From contig NC_092203.1 of the NCBI RefSeq assembly GCF_043641665.1, positions 1,364,001 through 1,428,000 of the forward strand: a stretch of 64,000 bases of DNA, given 5' to 3'. The position numbers and the translations under genes are program-made. This DNA comes from Enoplosus armatus. Lineage: Eukaryota; Chordata; Actinopteri; Centrarchiformes; Enoplosidae. The notes under the pieces are model-generated. The model ran no database searches, was not told where the DNA came from, and saw only the letters and a program-made list of their open reading frames with translations. This document shows positions 25,333 through 40,300 of this stretch, in pieces (the stretch's first letter is position 1; the number at the start of each line of letters is the position of its first letter).

Positions 25333-28300
25333 CTGAACATCCTTCAGTCTCTGCTCCATAATAGGATACTCTGTAACGGCCATGGAAGGGATGGCCAGCT
25401 TGGCCTCGCACTGTTGTAACCATGCCAACAGTGTTGATATGGTTTCCTTATAACGAGCCGGGGGCAAGCTCTCCAAAACTAGAGACAGACAGGGAGAGAC
25501 AGAGAGATATGTCAGAGAGAGGCTGCCGGAATGGATGACACTTTCTGCTTAAATATCCAAACACATGGACAGATACCATCCTGAGTGCTTCTCTCCTGCA
25601 GTGTGAACATGCTGCTGTGCTAGATTGTGTTTGCTGGAAAGTTCCTTTGAAATAATTGTTGATTAATGACTATTATTTGTCTGTATTATTTTTCTGCCTT
25701 TGTGTGCAATTGGAAAGAACCCATTGAGGGAAAAAGCCCTCTTTTGCTGGGATGTGCTCTATTTCAGTTTCACTCGATTTACTTATAAAGATTATGGTCT
25801 AGCTCTGTATAAATAAAACTGAAATTGAAACAAATCAATCGACACAATCAACCAATGCATTGTTATTGACTGGCCGAGGTGCTGGGCTGGAATTTCTGGC
25901 ATTGCCCTAAACTGGTTCTGTGTTTCCATATATATATGATCACATCTCTTCCTTGGCCAAAATTTGGTTTGGAGTGCCTCAAGGGTCCATTTTGGGTCCT
26001 TTATTTTCCCTATATATGCTCACAATAGGCCACCATGGCATCTAATTTCATTTTTATGCTGACGACACACAGCTATTCCTTCCAATAAAGCCCACTGAGC
26101 TTGCTATGGTGCATATTAGAGAACAGTGGATTGCAACCACTTTTCTTCTTTTCACTTTCAACTCAATCCGGACGAGACAGATATTCTCATGAGTGGCCGT
26201 CATATATTTTTGATCAGGTGCGTGCATGCATTCATCATGCATCATGTCTTTCACCTGCCTCAATGAAAAAGCTTTAGAGAAGCTGGCTGTAGACTCTCAA
26301 GACTTTTTTTCTTGTATCTATTGCGGATGTCTATGTAGTAACCTGATGCCCCAGATGGTTTGTTACACAGAACAATCTGAGAAGTCGTCCTTTGGCAACG
26401 GTTTTGCAAAAAGGGCAGGCGCTGTCAAAAAATACTTGGCAGGTGATCGGATGAATCACCTGTGTATCACCGTCTATCAGGGGCTAACTTCAACCAATCA
26501 GGAACTTTGCAAGCTAGAGCGCAGTCAGTGTAGTTAGCTACGTAGTTAGCATGTCGGTGGATGATTCTTGCCGTCTTTGTGCTTCTCGCTGTTGTCACAC
26601 CTAAACCAGCAGCCAGTAGTTCCTCATAGGACACTGCTGAAAAAAATCTGAAAATAACATTTTCCTGCTTGTAAGTGTTCCATGTGTGAAATGTTGATTT
26701 CTTCATTTTGAATACTTCTGACTCTTGCATTCACCGCAGTTTATGATTTTTATATTTCTATCATGGATGACTGGCAAACAGACTCTTTTCAATTCGTGCT
26801 AACAAAGCGTCCCTGATTGGAGCTTGAAATGTGCTGACCTTACCTGAACTGACTTCAGAGACAGAAAGAGAAAGAAAGCCACAAAGGGGGGGGGGGCAAA
26901 AAAAAAGAAGAAAAAAAGTATCATTTAAATAAGTGCAGCATTCCTTTCAGAGAAATTCTTTTCTATATGCTTTCTCAGCTGTGCTTGAGTTTGGCACAGC
27001 AATCTGCCTGCTTGTGTCTGCGCACACGCTCGCACCGATCCACGTGCGAGTAGTTAAATGTGTGCGTTGGATATCTCGGCCCTGGCGTGGGTGAGAAAAG
27101 CGCAGTGTGGCACGAGGGAAGAAGCCGTCTGAGTGTGCAAAGAAGTAAGAGTTTGTCTCTGGGCTGTCAGCATCTTTCTCTATCTTTTCTTCTCGCTCCA
27201 GCTGCCTCTCCCTCTCTCTTCCTTTCTTCCCACACTCTCTGCATTCCCTCTCTCCCTCGGTATCCTTTTCTCCCAGGTTATGCTTTTTTTGTTTTCTCAT
27301 TTCATTCATTTCATTCTCTCCCTCATTGATATACATGCCTATCCGCTCTTGTTTTTGTCACAGCGTGTCTGATTTAGTTTTTCTTGTCTTGATGGCCGCA
27401 GCTTTCAGCTTGTTTTTCTGTCTCATTAAGTCTCATTGTCATTGTTTTCACTGAGAAAGCCGCAGTGAGCATCACACACACGCACACACACACACACACA
27501 GTGAGAGTAGCACTACAAATTGGACTAAATGACTCACTGACACTCTCACTGGCTGCTCACCATGAAGGCAGGTGAAAAGGTGCAACCACATGGGTGAGCG
27601 CTGAGTCAGAGTCACCCGACTTGTGACAGGATGACGCTCACGGCTCTGAAAATTACAGCCTCGGAAAGACACTTTCCTCGATTCCTGTCAGATCGTAGAT
27701 CGCTTGAAACTTCGGCATTACTTGTTACCCCGGGGTGAACCGCCAGAGCCCTCCGGGTCCTCGAGAGAGCGCCTAAGGTAAACTGAGATCTAATTGTGAA
27801 AAGTATTACTTCTCATTTTATATTTATTAATATTATCCAAATCATTTACCGCAGAATCGGAATAATCTCAAGGCAAATTAACCTCCCCAACTTGACTACA
27901 ATTTGCCTGTATTAGAAAAATCAAGCACAGAAAAGAAAAAAAAACCCTGTGTCCTCACCCTATCAGGATCTTACCTAGTGGCTAGTTAAAAGGTAAAAAA
28001 CTAGGTAAAAAACATCACGTCAGGGGGCTCTGATTGGTGGTCCCTCTATAATTTATTAGATGGCCTTGTCAATATAACAAACTGAGCTACATTCGGTTAA
28101 AACTAACCGAATAAAGAAACAAATAAATAAATGAAGGGCACACTGAGCACTGGTGCGCCTTGTTGTACATTTTAATCCCATTAAGTGAGTGGAACCCCGT
28201 GGGAGAAAGTGGGTCACACGATGCATTTTTTGGTTTATGCCCTTGGTGAGCAGTTTTAATTTAAATGAATGGGCGCCCGCCATCCAATTCTCATAATATA

Positions 28301-31300
28301 TTCATGAGCTACATCCAGCTAGAAGTCCTGAGGAAGCTACGAGCGGCTACTACAACCAAAGAAACAGGTGACATTATTGCAAGCCTGCTGGTGACACAGT
28401 TATCGTGACTGAACTTACAGTAAGTTGACATTTTTAACCGCGAAAGGATAAAAGAGATTTGACCGGCTTGTAACGTTTTGCCTTTTGACATCTTTCTCTT
28501 ATATCAAAGCAAACAGGTGAGCCGATTTTAACTTATGAAACAGCTGCTTCATAACATTTTTTTTTTTAAGGGAAGATTAAATGCTAAGCTAAGCTAACTA
28601 GCCGCTGGCTTCATATTTATCATACATGCACAAGAGTGGTATCCATCTTCTTGTCGACTATAAAGCAAAAAAAGCACATTTCCCAAAACGTAGAGCTATT
28701 CCTTTGTTGTTGATGAGGATGGATGGTAGTGAGCAATAACGGAGAGTTTTTGGATTCAGGATTTTCAACTTAAACAAATAACTCTTCGCCTGTTTGCAAA
28801 GCTGCATCTATCTCACTCCTTTTAACTCCTTACAATGTCATTCCATGCATCTCATGAAAGTGTATTTTGTTGAATATAAAGCCTAAATACATGAAAAAAA
28901 TGTCACATTCAAATATGTGTTTGCCATCAGCCTAATCATCTCTTAATGTGATTCCTAACAGAAATCCTCTTTTGTCTTGCCCTCTCTGCAGAGACGTCAG
29001 GTCAGTGCGAGCATTAATTCAGCGCTGGAGCTGGCAGACATTCAGTGTCTCGCCCAAGGATACGTGAACAAGGTGGATGTTTGCTGCACCTGGGTCATTC
29101 CAATAAAAGGCAGCCTCGCCGTGCAATTAGAGCTATCGTATGATTCTGAAAAGGGCTATTCAGTTTGTGAGTAATTTCAACATGTTTGCATCTTTGACTC
29201 CAATTCAGGAATAAAATAATAACGATAGTATCAGCAATACATCATAATAAGTGATGTTTTCTGGCGGATTGACTTATCAAACAACCTTCTACAAAAATGC
29301 CGTGCCAAATACATCAAACACAGAAAAGCTTTGTGGTGGTAATTGGAGAGCAGATCATATGGAGACAGTGCGGTATTCATCCCAGCATCGACCCACACTG
29401 AGAGACGCTGCTGTAGGCTGCAGATCTGTCTGCGTGATCTCAAAGCAGTCGCTCTGTATTCCAACAACCACAACAAGTGTGTCTGTGCTGAATGTCGGCT
29501 TGCTGGTGCTGTTGTGGGTAGAGACATTTGCCACTCCGTATCCGTCTGATACGGTGTGTGGGCTACAGCAGGCTGTCAAGGCTGACTTTCAGCAGCGGGA
29601 AACTGAACAGTCACTTATATCCTCTAAAGAGCTGGATCCAGAGTCCTGCACAGGCCTGGGAACTCAGTCTCGGTAAACACATAACAAGTGCCAGTCCTAT
29701 GTATGTGTGCCTTGGAGATTGTCGCCATCTTGGTTACTTGTGACAACTAGCATAGGATATATAAAGCATCAGGAAGCAAGGTGGTCACTTAGGGGGGCCA
29801 CCAGCTAAAGGGGCGCCGAAGAAGAGGAAGATTTTGTAATTTCATTGTTAAATACACCTAATGCTTGCACTGTATCGCATTGTTCATTCATCCAAATATC
29901 ATGTCATTATATGATTAAAGCTGGGATAAGTCTCCTAATAATAGTATTTTAAAAAGGCCCAATTGCGTTCCATTATGAACGCACAGCAGTGTGAGTGAGC
30001 GACCCGTAGAGCCACAAAATATAGACAACGCAGTCAGCAGCTACTGTTGAATCTCTAAATGTCTAAATCTTATCCATCTACCTTCTAAAACAGATCCAAA
30101 GTACTGCAGGAAACAAAGGAAGCTTTGGGTTTTTAATGCAAAGCTCTTCAGCTGTGAAAGTAAATCGAAATTGCTTCAGAAATGTCAATGCGGGCCTGCT
30201 GTAGACAAACTGTGCACTGCAAGTTGGAAGTATAAAGTAGGAAAAAGAAGAATCAAAACTAGAACGTCACTCAGAGCAGAAATCCGAAAACCCAATCGTG
30301 TGATTTGTGATACAGCAGACGCAGCAGCCACAATTAAAAAAGCTAACAAACGCCTCCATTTCTTCCTCCCAATTTCTGTTTTAATGAATATCTAATTAAA
30401 ATCTATTTCCAGGAGTGCTGAAATCACAGAGCATGCGACCTCGCAGTCCTCTGCAACATCGTTTCTTGTTCGATTACTGTAAGAAATGAATTGCTTTTGT
30501 TTGGAACGGAATGAGGGATCATTTACTTTTACAGGGCTAATTGAAATGTCCTGTTATATCTTGATAAAATGCTCAGGCTTTTAAACATTTTCAGAGGGCT
30601 TTAATATCCACTTTGAAGTCATTACTCCAGGTTCATCGTTTAACATTTCTAGGGTTCTTATTCTACAAGTCTGTCGTCATTTGTCATCCAAAGATCCGAT
30701 GACTTGCCTACGAAGTTAAATAATTGGTACTAAACTTCATGCATCAGTCGGAACTGACTGAATACTGACACGATCCATTGTTCCACCGGTAACTTGCACT
30801 GTATTGAGTAAAACAATTGACTCTTGTTGCTGAATTTTGTTTGGTAATATTGCATTTTAGTCTGATTTTAAATTGTCTTGCTTCTCCATCGCATGTACCC
30901 ACACATATGCAGTAGCCATATGGCTGCCACAGTGTCAAGTGTCCAGCTGGAATCATGTCGAGCAGTCACGAATGCGCTGTAGTTGATGTTCATCTGGCAA
31001 GCTAAGAGAACCAAGTAGAAGGAACCATTTTCTGGGACGCTACTCACAGGGCTAGTCGGTAGACCGCTGTAGCTGTCAAGCTAAAGGCTAACATGCTAGC
31101 ACCAGTCAGCCCCAATTATGGTCACAATAGAATTGTCAGCTAAGTCATTTCACGAGCTAGTTAGCTTGGTCGCTGATGGGACAATACAATGCCTTTCGCA
31201 CCACCGTTTTATTGACTCGCAGACAGAGTAGTTGAGGCATCGGTGAGACCACGTATATCAACAGTCAAGCTGGTGTAGTGTCATAAATGATAAGAATGAT

Positions 31301-34287
31301 GTCCAAATAAGTGTTTTGAAAAATAAAACTGTACATTTTAAGAAGGCAGCACTTACTCTAACAAAGTGAACCCACAAGCTATTCAAATTGAGTGCATCTA
31401 AACAACAGCAAAGGTGCCAAGGTGTAGTATTCTCTGTCCTAAATGAAATGGGGGGGATTAAGTTTTCGCAGTGAATCAGCATCTCTCCTCTCTCACCTAG
31501 ATGCAGCTGCCTCTCTCTCGCCCTCAGATCCTCCAGGACCTTGAGGTAGTGCTCTTGGAAGGCGCTGATGTCGGCGTCCAGGAAGGCTGAAGGGTCCTCC
31601 TCCCCTTCCTTCTCCTCCTTCAGCTCCTTCAGCCGCTTCTCCAGGAGGTCCACCTGAGGCTGCAGGGAGGCCAGGCGAGCCACCTCCTCCTGGCCAGGCA
31701 AAAAGCAGGGGGAGAAAAGGGTCAGCCAACCACCTAGGCCGAGTCCACTGTTACCATGGAGATTCTTTTTTTTTTTTTGGGGGGGGGGGCGGTCTGTTTA
31801 ACTAGTCCATATGTCCAATAAAAACGGATCTGCTGAAGTTCCACGCCATTTGCCTTATGCTTAATCAGTTCTATTTTACAGAAATGTTTAAATACATTCC
31901 CAACTGTTAATGAATAGGAAGCCAAGCAGGAAATTGGACCAGCTCAGCAAAACCAAAATGTAGCTGTGAAACTATTTGTCCCCGAATTTCCAACTGTACA
32001 CGGAGAGAAATGACTGCTTTATCATCCCAAGAAGCGGAGAGACGAACAGTATGTAAGTTGAATACGTTTTTCTACACTTTTCAACATCTGGTTTGTGTTC
32101 ACCACCACAGCAAAAAAAAAAAAAAAAAAAGCAAACGCTGATGTTATATTACATTTTTTTTAATGTGTTGGTGATGCCAACCGACCATTCACTAAGTCTA
32201 ACTCAGTCTCTGGATGGCTTTTTAAAGTTTCCAGCTGACTTGTACTCAAACAGGAACCCTGTAAAGTGTCTTAAATATGCTTTTCATGGCCTTTTGTGAC
32301 ATCACGCCAAAAGACAGAGGCTAAAGGTAACGTTAACGGGGCCCAAAAGTCAGCACATAGAAGACGTGAAAACCACAACAACAGTTCTTGTATTGCGGTA
32401 CAGAGCTAGTTAGTCCGAATTATGATAAGAAAAATTATAAGATCATTCTAACATAACCCTGTTTAGCTGCTTAGCTTGACATTGTTTGTCTTTTCAAACA
32501 GCACGTTTTCACTTTTAACAATAGGCTGTCAGGATGAAGTTATCTTGGGTAAGACAGCTAGCTGGAGCTGCTGGAGTGTAAACTTCCCCAATTCCAATAA
32601 AGAGCAGGACAGAGCGGCTAATGTTAGCCTAAACTCTGGTAGCATTCAGGACTGCTTTGGGGGGGGTATATAATATATAATACATGGTTTTAAACTAAAG
32701 CAAACTATTGTTTTTAGTGGTATGCTAACTCTTGGCCTTAGAAAGACATGCCTCGTTACTACAGTTAGCTGCTCATGTTCACGATTGCAATTTCGGATCA
32801 CTCCGACAGCACCATGCCTTGCTAAGTTAATAAGCTACAATTGTGCAATAATCAAGACTAGTCAAAGATGTGATGCCTTTTATATGTAACCATCACAAAG
32901 TGAGGTGTAAACAGAGGTTTTTGAATGAGCTGGGGGTTAGTCGACAAACATCAGCTGACGGTAGAGTTAAATGTTATCAGCTCCAGATAACGTTGGCACA
33001 AAGTGGTATCAGTAAAACTGGCAGTAACGGACCCGAGAAGGTGGGCCTGATTAAAAATAATGAGCTGCGTGGGTGGTCTGTGTACCAGCCATGTAAAGCA
33101 CTGATATCATGAACCTTCATCAGGGATAGACGGAGCGTTATTTCCAATCAACAAAGTTTCAGTTCACCTTTGAGCTCCTTCAGCTTCCAGACAAAACAGC
33201 TCACATTTGCCTGAGCATAGAGCCTAATCTGCGAGGAAACACTGGGTCCAGTACCATCTCGAAGATAACGTCATGGGTCCTACACGTTGGCTCACGTACA
33301 CCATTTTGATTTTCCAATGCTACGCTAACTATGAAGCTAGAGCAAAAGAGTTAAAAACGTAAAACAACACATTTCTGTTTGTTTGTTAATTAGTCAAATT
33401 TCGAGGTGCTGGTTGGGGGATTTTCTAAACTTTGGACTGCTTCCAGTCTTTATGCTAAGCTAAGCTGCTGGCTCTAGCTTCATATTTAATTGACAGACAC
33501 GAGGGTGGTATCAATCTTCTCATCTAACCCTTCGGCAAGAAAGCGAATAAGCGTATTTCCCAAAATGTCAAACGATTAATTTTTAGCAAATGTTACTCAG
33601 ACAGGAGGAACTAGTTTTTGGGGACTATTTGCAGTGGCGGATGAGTCCACATTTGGCGCTCTGGTAAGTAGCAGGGCGGTGTAGATGGGATTGAATCAAA
33701 ATAAACTACAGTGTGTGTGTGTGTGTGTGTGTTCATGCAACAGTGTGACTCATTGATGTGTTTCTAAGAGGTTTAAGATATCAGGCTTTGGATACACACT
33801 CAATACTTTTCATCGTTGGTTGAGGTCTTTTCACAAGGTTTGGTGACAATAAGATAAATAAAGAATATCACCAGACCTATCCTTTAAACCAATGAATCCT
33901 CTGATTTCAACTCGTCCTGTTTAAAACGCACACGGATTGAGGAGGACCAGTCCAGGTGAATTGCAGGATGTAGCTGGTCGGGCAGGTTAATATTCATTGA
34001 ACTGTCCTGGGGTGAAGGCTTTGAATGTAGCTCAGTCTTATCCCCCTGTAACACCCAGCAAGTTAACACTCTCAGCCTAAAGCTAAGAGACACACACTTT
34101 CTTCATGAATAATGTTCGAAAACACAAGCATTTATAACCTGAACAGAATAAATTTTCATAAGCCGACAGTTGGGCGGTATGATTTGCCGTCGGGAAGGTT
34201 GGAAAGTTTCAGTAACTATTTGATTTTCTCTAAACTCGTTCCTGTTTAATATAAAGATAGGGACCCAGAAAGTGTTTATTCATGGGA

Positions 34288-34326
<39 letters not shown>

Positions 34327-37300
34327 CTCCAGCTGTGGCTATGTGTGGGCAAGTGAAAGTGTGTGGGCACACTTCTGAGGGAAACCTTGTTTGTGGAAAT
34401 CTTGGCTGCAGTGGAAGCTAGAGGTATCTTCGAAGAAAAATCTAATTTCAGCACTCCTCCATCTGTTTTTCTCTCTCCCAGCTTCGTGTGTTAATTTCTC
34501 ACTTTTCCTTCCTTCATCCAGCTCCATTCTTATTCCTGTCTTACTTTGAAAGCTGCTATTTCCCCATCCGTGCCTCTCTTCCCTTCTCTATTTCTGTGGC
34601 GTGTAGTCCTCTCTATACCTCCCTTTCTACACATTTGGTTCAAAGCAGGGGTTTTCAAAGTCCGGCACTGTGGGCACACCCCATTATTGCCAAATTAGCA
34701 CCCTTAAAAGTATGCCGAATTACCCGTTAGGGGTACATTTTTGAAATGTACCCATGAATGCACAAACAACTCTCACTGGATACTTTTGATACTAAAGAAA
34801 ATCTAAAAACACAATGATTGTCAGTCAAATTCTGTAGTCATAAGGAGTGCCTAATGGGATTTATAGAGGTTTGGATATGTTGTGGATTTTTGCGATGAAC
34901 TTTGGGAATAATTATATTCTCAGGAAGTGTAAGTCACCCTGAAACTAAAAATATATTTATCTTTAGTTTATGTTGAGGTTATGTTCACTCTCATACAGTG
35001 CGACGCCAGAGCCAGGGGACTATTAGTTTAGCCTTGCATAATAAATGCAAGCAGGGGAAAACAGTTCCCAAAAGTTTCCAAAAGTTGATGACCAGCATCT
35101 TTATATTTGATGAATTAACACGTTATATCCGGTTGTTTAACATGTACAACAACAGAAAACAGATGGTTTTTGCGTAAAAAATTGGACAGAGCCAAGCTAG
35201 CTTTTCCCCTGCTTCAGCTAAGCTACTTGGCTGCCGGCTTTAGCTTCATATTTAGCGTAGTTCTTACAAAGGTTTCTAACAGAAGTTTCAGCACACAAGC
35301 GGCTGTACTTTCGTTGCTAGCACCCTTTCGGTAAGAGCAGTAGGTGTTTGCAAAGAACACATTGGAAAAGTAGGGAAGGTACATTTCACTCAGTCTGCGT
35401 TGGAATAAATGAATCAAATAACATAAAAATACTTACAGAAAAGTGCTGTGACAAACAGAGGCATGAAAAGAGACAAGCCAAATGAATGCAGGTACTGTAT
35501 GATATGAAAAAAAAAACCTCTAAACTTGAAACAAGGAAATGGAACAAAGCAAAAAAATATAGCTAACGACAAATGCATTTAAAAAAAAAAGCAGGAGAAA
35601 AAGAAAGTATGAATGCTCATGTATAAAGTGCTGTTATGTGATGTTTATCAGTGTGTGGGGGGGGGGGGGGGGGGGGGGTTGAGCAGAGCATAATGGTCCA
35701 TCCTGGACTTTATTTCACTCACCCGGCATCGGTCCAGTTGCACTTTGAGAGGTTCTGGTTCAGATGCCGGAGGCGCCTGGACTTTGAGCCAGTTCTCACT
35801 GCTGTCCACAGCCTGCTCACACTGCTCATACAAGCTGTAGAAGGCCAGCACCTGCAGGACACACACACACAAATACAGAAACCCATTTTGAGTAAAGGTG
35901 AAGAAAAAAGCCGCCGCTAAATCCGCACAAAGACACGAGCAAACACCCGCGCAGCATCTGTCTCGTTTCACAAACTCTTTCCCTGGTTTGCAGTGGGGCG
36001 GCGTGAAAAAGACAGAAAGACCGAGCTCCATCCACGCCTGTGATAACCTGAGAGTGAGTCACATCACGCTGAAATTCTCACTCTGTACCTGGAGAGCAAT
36101 TTTGTTGTTTAAAGTCTATACATAGACTTTGGACATCTTCAGAGGCAGAACCGAAAAAAAAAAAAAAAAAGACATTTATTGCATAACATTCTAAAAACAA
36201 GGTTTAAAACCATTTTTCCACCTAAATACAAACAACACAAACAAATCCAAGCTATCATTATGAGACGATACAGATTGCACGTATACTGTCATATACTTTT
36301 TTTTTTTTAGATATATAAACATAAATACATGTATGTAATTCATTTCTGGGAAGAAGACAACTACATTTAAGGGTTATTTTAGAAGTTTAATTATTTATTT
36401 ATTATAAAGCCAGGTTGCTTGGACTATTAAAACATATGTATGATAGTGAAATTTAAAGAAAATCACGATACGGATATAGAATTGCAATATCCGCAGGAAA
36501 TAATCTATTCAGAATTGTATACAAATTGCATAAAACACATGTTTTACACAAACTTCCTGCAACAAATAAGATGCGTAAGGTTTGTTGCAAAGTTTCATTC
36601 CAAACTGCTATAAAAATAGTTATAAACACAGTTAAACTAAAAAAACAAATGACCAAAATAAAGGGGATCTCCCCCATTTTTACACATCAAGTATAATATC
36701 TTTTGTTGCTCTGGAGGAAAATGTCTGAAAAAGCTGGGAAAGTAAGGATCCAGTGTCTTTTGGAGCTTTACAAGCAGTACAATAGACAAAAGGATATTTA
36801 AATATATATATAATGTTTAAATCTGTAGCAAGTCCATCAACATTATGGGAATTGCTGCTTTAAATATCACTGTTGTTGCTGAGTGCAGGTGTCAGTTTTT
36901 GAAATGGTATATTTGAGGAAGACGACGTGCTACAAACATTATTAGTTGACATAATACTGAACGAGGTGGGGGCAGCTGAATTACAGTGGGCGACTGTTGT
37001 GTGGTCTGCAGTTAAAAACGCGTGTGTGTGTGGGTGTGTACCTTTGTCTGGTAAGCCAGCCATGCCAGCCTTTCTGCCAACAGGTTACAGAATCCCACCC
37101 AGCGCTGGTTCAGCTGCTCCGCCGCCTGGGCAATGTCATCAGCACGACTCCCCTCTGAGGTGGGGGCAGACAGAGAAAGAGAGAGGGGGCTGTCACATAC
37201 ACAGTGATACACGCTTCATAGTTCACATGGGCACGACTGGCCTCTCTGTAGGGGACAGACATAAATACACACACACACACAAAATCTGGTGAATGTCATC

Positions 37301-40300
37301 TGTAGGAGAGATGAGGCGAGCGCATCAATATCCTGCACAAAATGTGAGCTTCAACAACGGTTTATCCGCCCGCCCACTGAACACAGGGACACCCACACCC
37401 ACACACACACACGAGAACACTCGCTCACTGCTAACTGACATTTTTTTTTGATGCAAATGGCCAATTTGAAGTGCGTGAAAAAAAAACAAACAAAAAAAAC
37501 TCCAGTGCTCGGAAAAAGTAAACCTCTAAGAGGTTCCAGGAGGGGAAAAAAAAAATCAATGCTAAAGTAGTACAAAGATGGATTCACGCTCCCGCCTTTA
37601 AAAGGGCAAACTGAACCCCATCGGCTGGATGATAATTGGACCTGGAAGAGGCAGCATCCTGGCTCGCATGTCTCATCTGGTACGCAAACAGGCTTGAGAT
37701 TGCCTCCTCCTTCCTGTAATCGTACCTCAATTATATTCCACTTCCATTTCCATGTCAAGAATTTGTCTGATGCTGGTTTTCCCCACTACAGGTTACTATA
37801 AATACAGTAGCATGCGCATCACATGTGACCCTGGATGTGGAGGAAGGCCGAGGTCAACATAGGAGCCACAGATATTCTAGTTTCTTCTTGTGAACAAAAG
37901 AACGTTTCCTCCAAGCAAGCATTGTGTTGTACATAAACCCCGATATATATCTTCCTCTGTGGTATTATCGAAGTACATTTTTTACTACTAAGTACTTCCA
38001 CTTTTACTTGAGTCAAATGTCTTTAAAGTAACTGTACTTCTACATTCAGGAATCAGCTGGTTTTGTTCAACCTTGGAGGGTGTGAGAAAGCTGCAGCTCT
38101 GGACAATTAGCTTAGCTTAGCATAACGACTGGCTCTGTCTTTAAAGCTCACTAATTAAGCCTTCAAACCCTGAGTGTACATTTGTCTCTCGCCTTCACTT
38201 ACACACACACACACACGCTTGCTTTGGTCACTTTTGGGGACATTACATTGACTAACCCTAACCTTAACCACTGACCCAAAAATCAGCTTTTTCCCCAATA
38301 GGCGACACGGCCGTCCTGAATGAACTGGTCTTTAGTCAGAAGTGTGTCCCCGAAGGGAGCCTAAGTCAGAAGCGCACACACTCAGTCAGTAAGTTGAGTG
38401 ATGTCGTGGCTTGTTTTGTTTGGATGGCGCTGAGAGCAGTGGCAGGGATGAATCAAGAAAACAGAGAAGTGAAAAGTATAAATGTGAGTGTTTCTCCGCT
38501 TTCAGAAGCGCCAACAATTGCACAAGGACAGAGGAGAGGACAGACGAGAAGAAACATCTCTCTCTCTCTCTCTCTCTTTCTGTCTGTTCCTCTCTCTATC
38601 AGTGTTTCTATGGAGACAAGGAGAGAGGGTGGGACAGGTGGAGGCGTTGCCATGGGGACAGACAGGGCTGTGCGTGCATGTGTTTGTATGCATGTGAATG
38701 AGCGTGTGAGAGCGTGCACGTTACCCTGCTCGACCAGGGTCTGCGCCGTGCGCGTCGCCTCCTGAAGCTTTCGGTACTTCTCCGGCCGCTCTCTTTCTAT
38801 CGCCTATGGCAAAGAGAAGGGGGGCGGGGGGGGGTACAAGAAGAACAACAGGCGGACAGCAGAATTATTATTTAACACAAAGAAAGATAAATAAAAAAAA
38901 ATAAAAAATCAATGTACAATTCAGTATTACTTCTAAAGAAGAACTGGTCCATTAGCTTGTAATCTTATTCTGCTGCAACGTTTAGGACAGCCTGAGCATG
39001 CCCGGTCATTTGGTGATCATTTAAAAGCTTAACTGTGGGAAGTTTTCAGATTTCAGCAGTATTCACATATCAAAAGCATGTAGTTCAATACTTGTGGTAA
39101 TACTCTTGCCTTGAATTCTCATATAAAAGCCGATATGATGTAATAATAATAATAATAGGCGGGGGCGTGAATAAAGGCCAGCAGCTAATAAAAGCTGGGT
39201 ACAAAAAGATTTAGGGGGTTGAAATGACCTGCAGGCTCACATGGTGACCAGCACTAATTCCATCAGTATATGTGATGTCATGTCATACGCACCACTCCGC
39301 TGCTGTCACTTTCTATTCTTTTTAACAGAAATGTGTCATATTAACGTACACATCGTTAATTCCAGTCCCTCCTTCCCTTCACTTCCTGATGTGGTTTCAC
39401 ATTAAAAACCGACCTATAAAAGGGGAAAGGCTGAAATATTTGGACAGTGACACAATCTTCATGATTTGGGCTCCGCGTGCCACCACACTGGATTTGAAAT
39501 GAAACAACTGAGATGCAATTGAAGTGCAGACTTTCAGGTTTACTTCAAGGGGTTGAACAACAATATCCTACGAAACATTTTTAGGAATTGTAACCATTTT
39601 TATACAAAGTCTCCTCGTTTCAGGGGCTCAAAAGTAATTGGACAAATTAGCATCACCATAAGTAAAATGACTGCCTGAAGTCTGGAACCCATGGACATCA
39701 CCAAATGCTGGGTTTCCTCCTTTGTGATGCTTTGCCAGGCCTTCACTGCAGCTGTCTTCAGTTGTTGCTTGTTTGTGGGTCTTTCTGCCTTAAGTTTTGT
39801 CTTGAGCAAGTGGAATGCATCGATGCTCGATCGGGTTGAGATCTGGTGATTGACTCAGCCAATTCAGAACATTCCACTTCTTAGCCTTAAAAAACTCCTG
39901 GGTTGCTTTCGCAGTATGTTTTGGGTCATTGTCCATCTGTACTGTGAAGCGCCGTCCAATCAACTTTGCTGCCTTTGGCTGAATCTGAGCAGAAAGTCAA
40001 TAAACACGAGTGACCCAGTGCCACTGGAAGCCATGCACGCCCATGCCATCACACTGCCTCCACCATGTTTTCCAGAAGATGTGGTGTGCTTTGGATCATG
40101 AGCTGTTCCAAATCTTCTCCATACTTTCTTCTACCCATCATTCTGGTACAGGTTGATCTTAGTCTCATCTGTCCAAAGAATGCTGTTCCAGAACTGGGCC
40201 GGCTTCTTCAGATGTTTTTTTTTTGGCAAAGTCTAATCTGGCCTTTCTATTTTTGAGGCTGATTAATGGTTTGCACCTTGTGGTGAACCCTCTGTATTTA

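Larger units (their letters stand above)
25479..31496 (-). other. dmd intron 21
   Basis: A 6.0-kb intron with an L2-type reverse transcriptase fragment (about 25968-26200). A CA array lies at about 27476-27500, dispersed repeat pieces at 28575-28710, and a TAGC-rich segment at 31060-31190. The rest is mostly A/T-rich and shows no exon. Confidence 0.65.

Noticed and set aside
34640..34740. hAT transposon end (CAGGGGTTTTCAAAGTCC)
   Set aside because: Resembles a hAT terminus, but no matching second end or coding part was found nearby.
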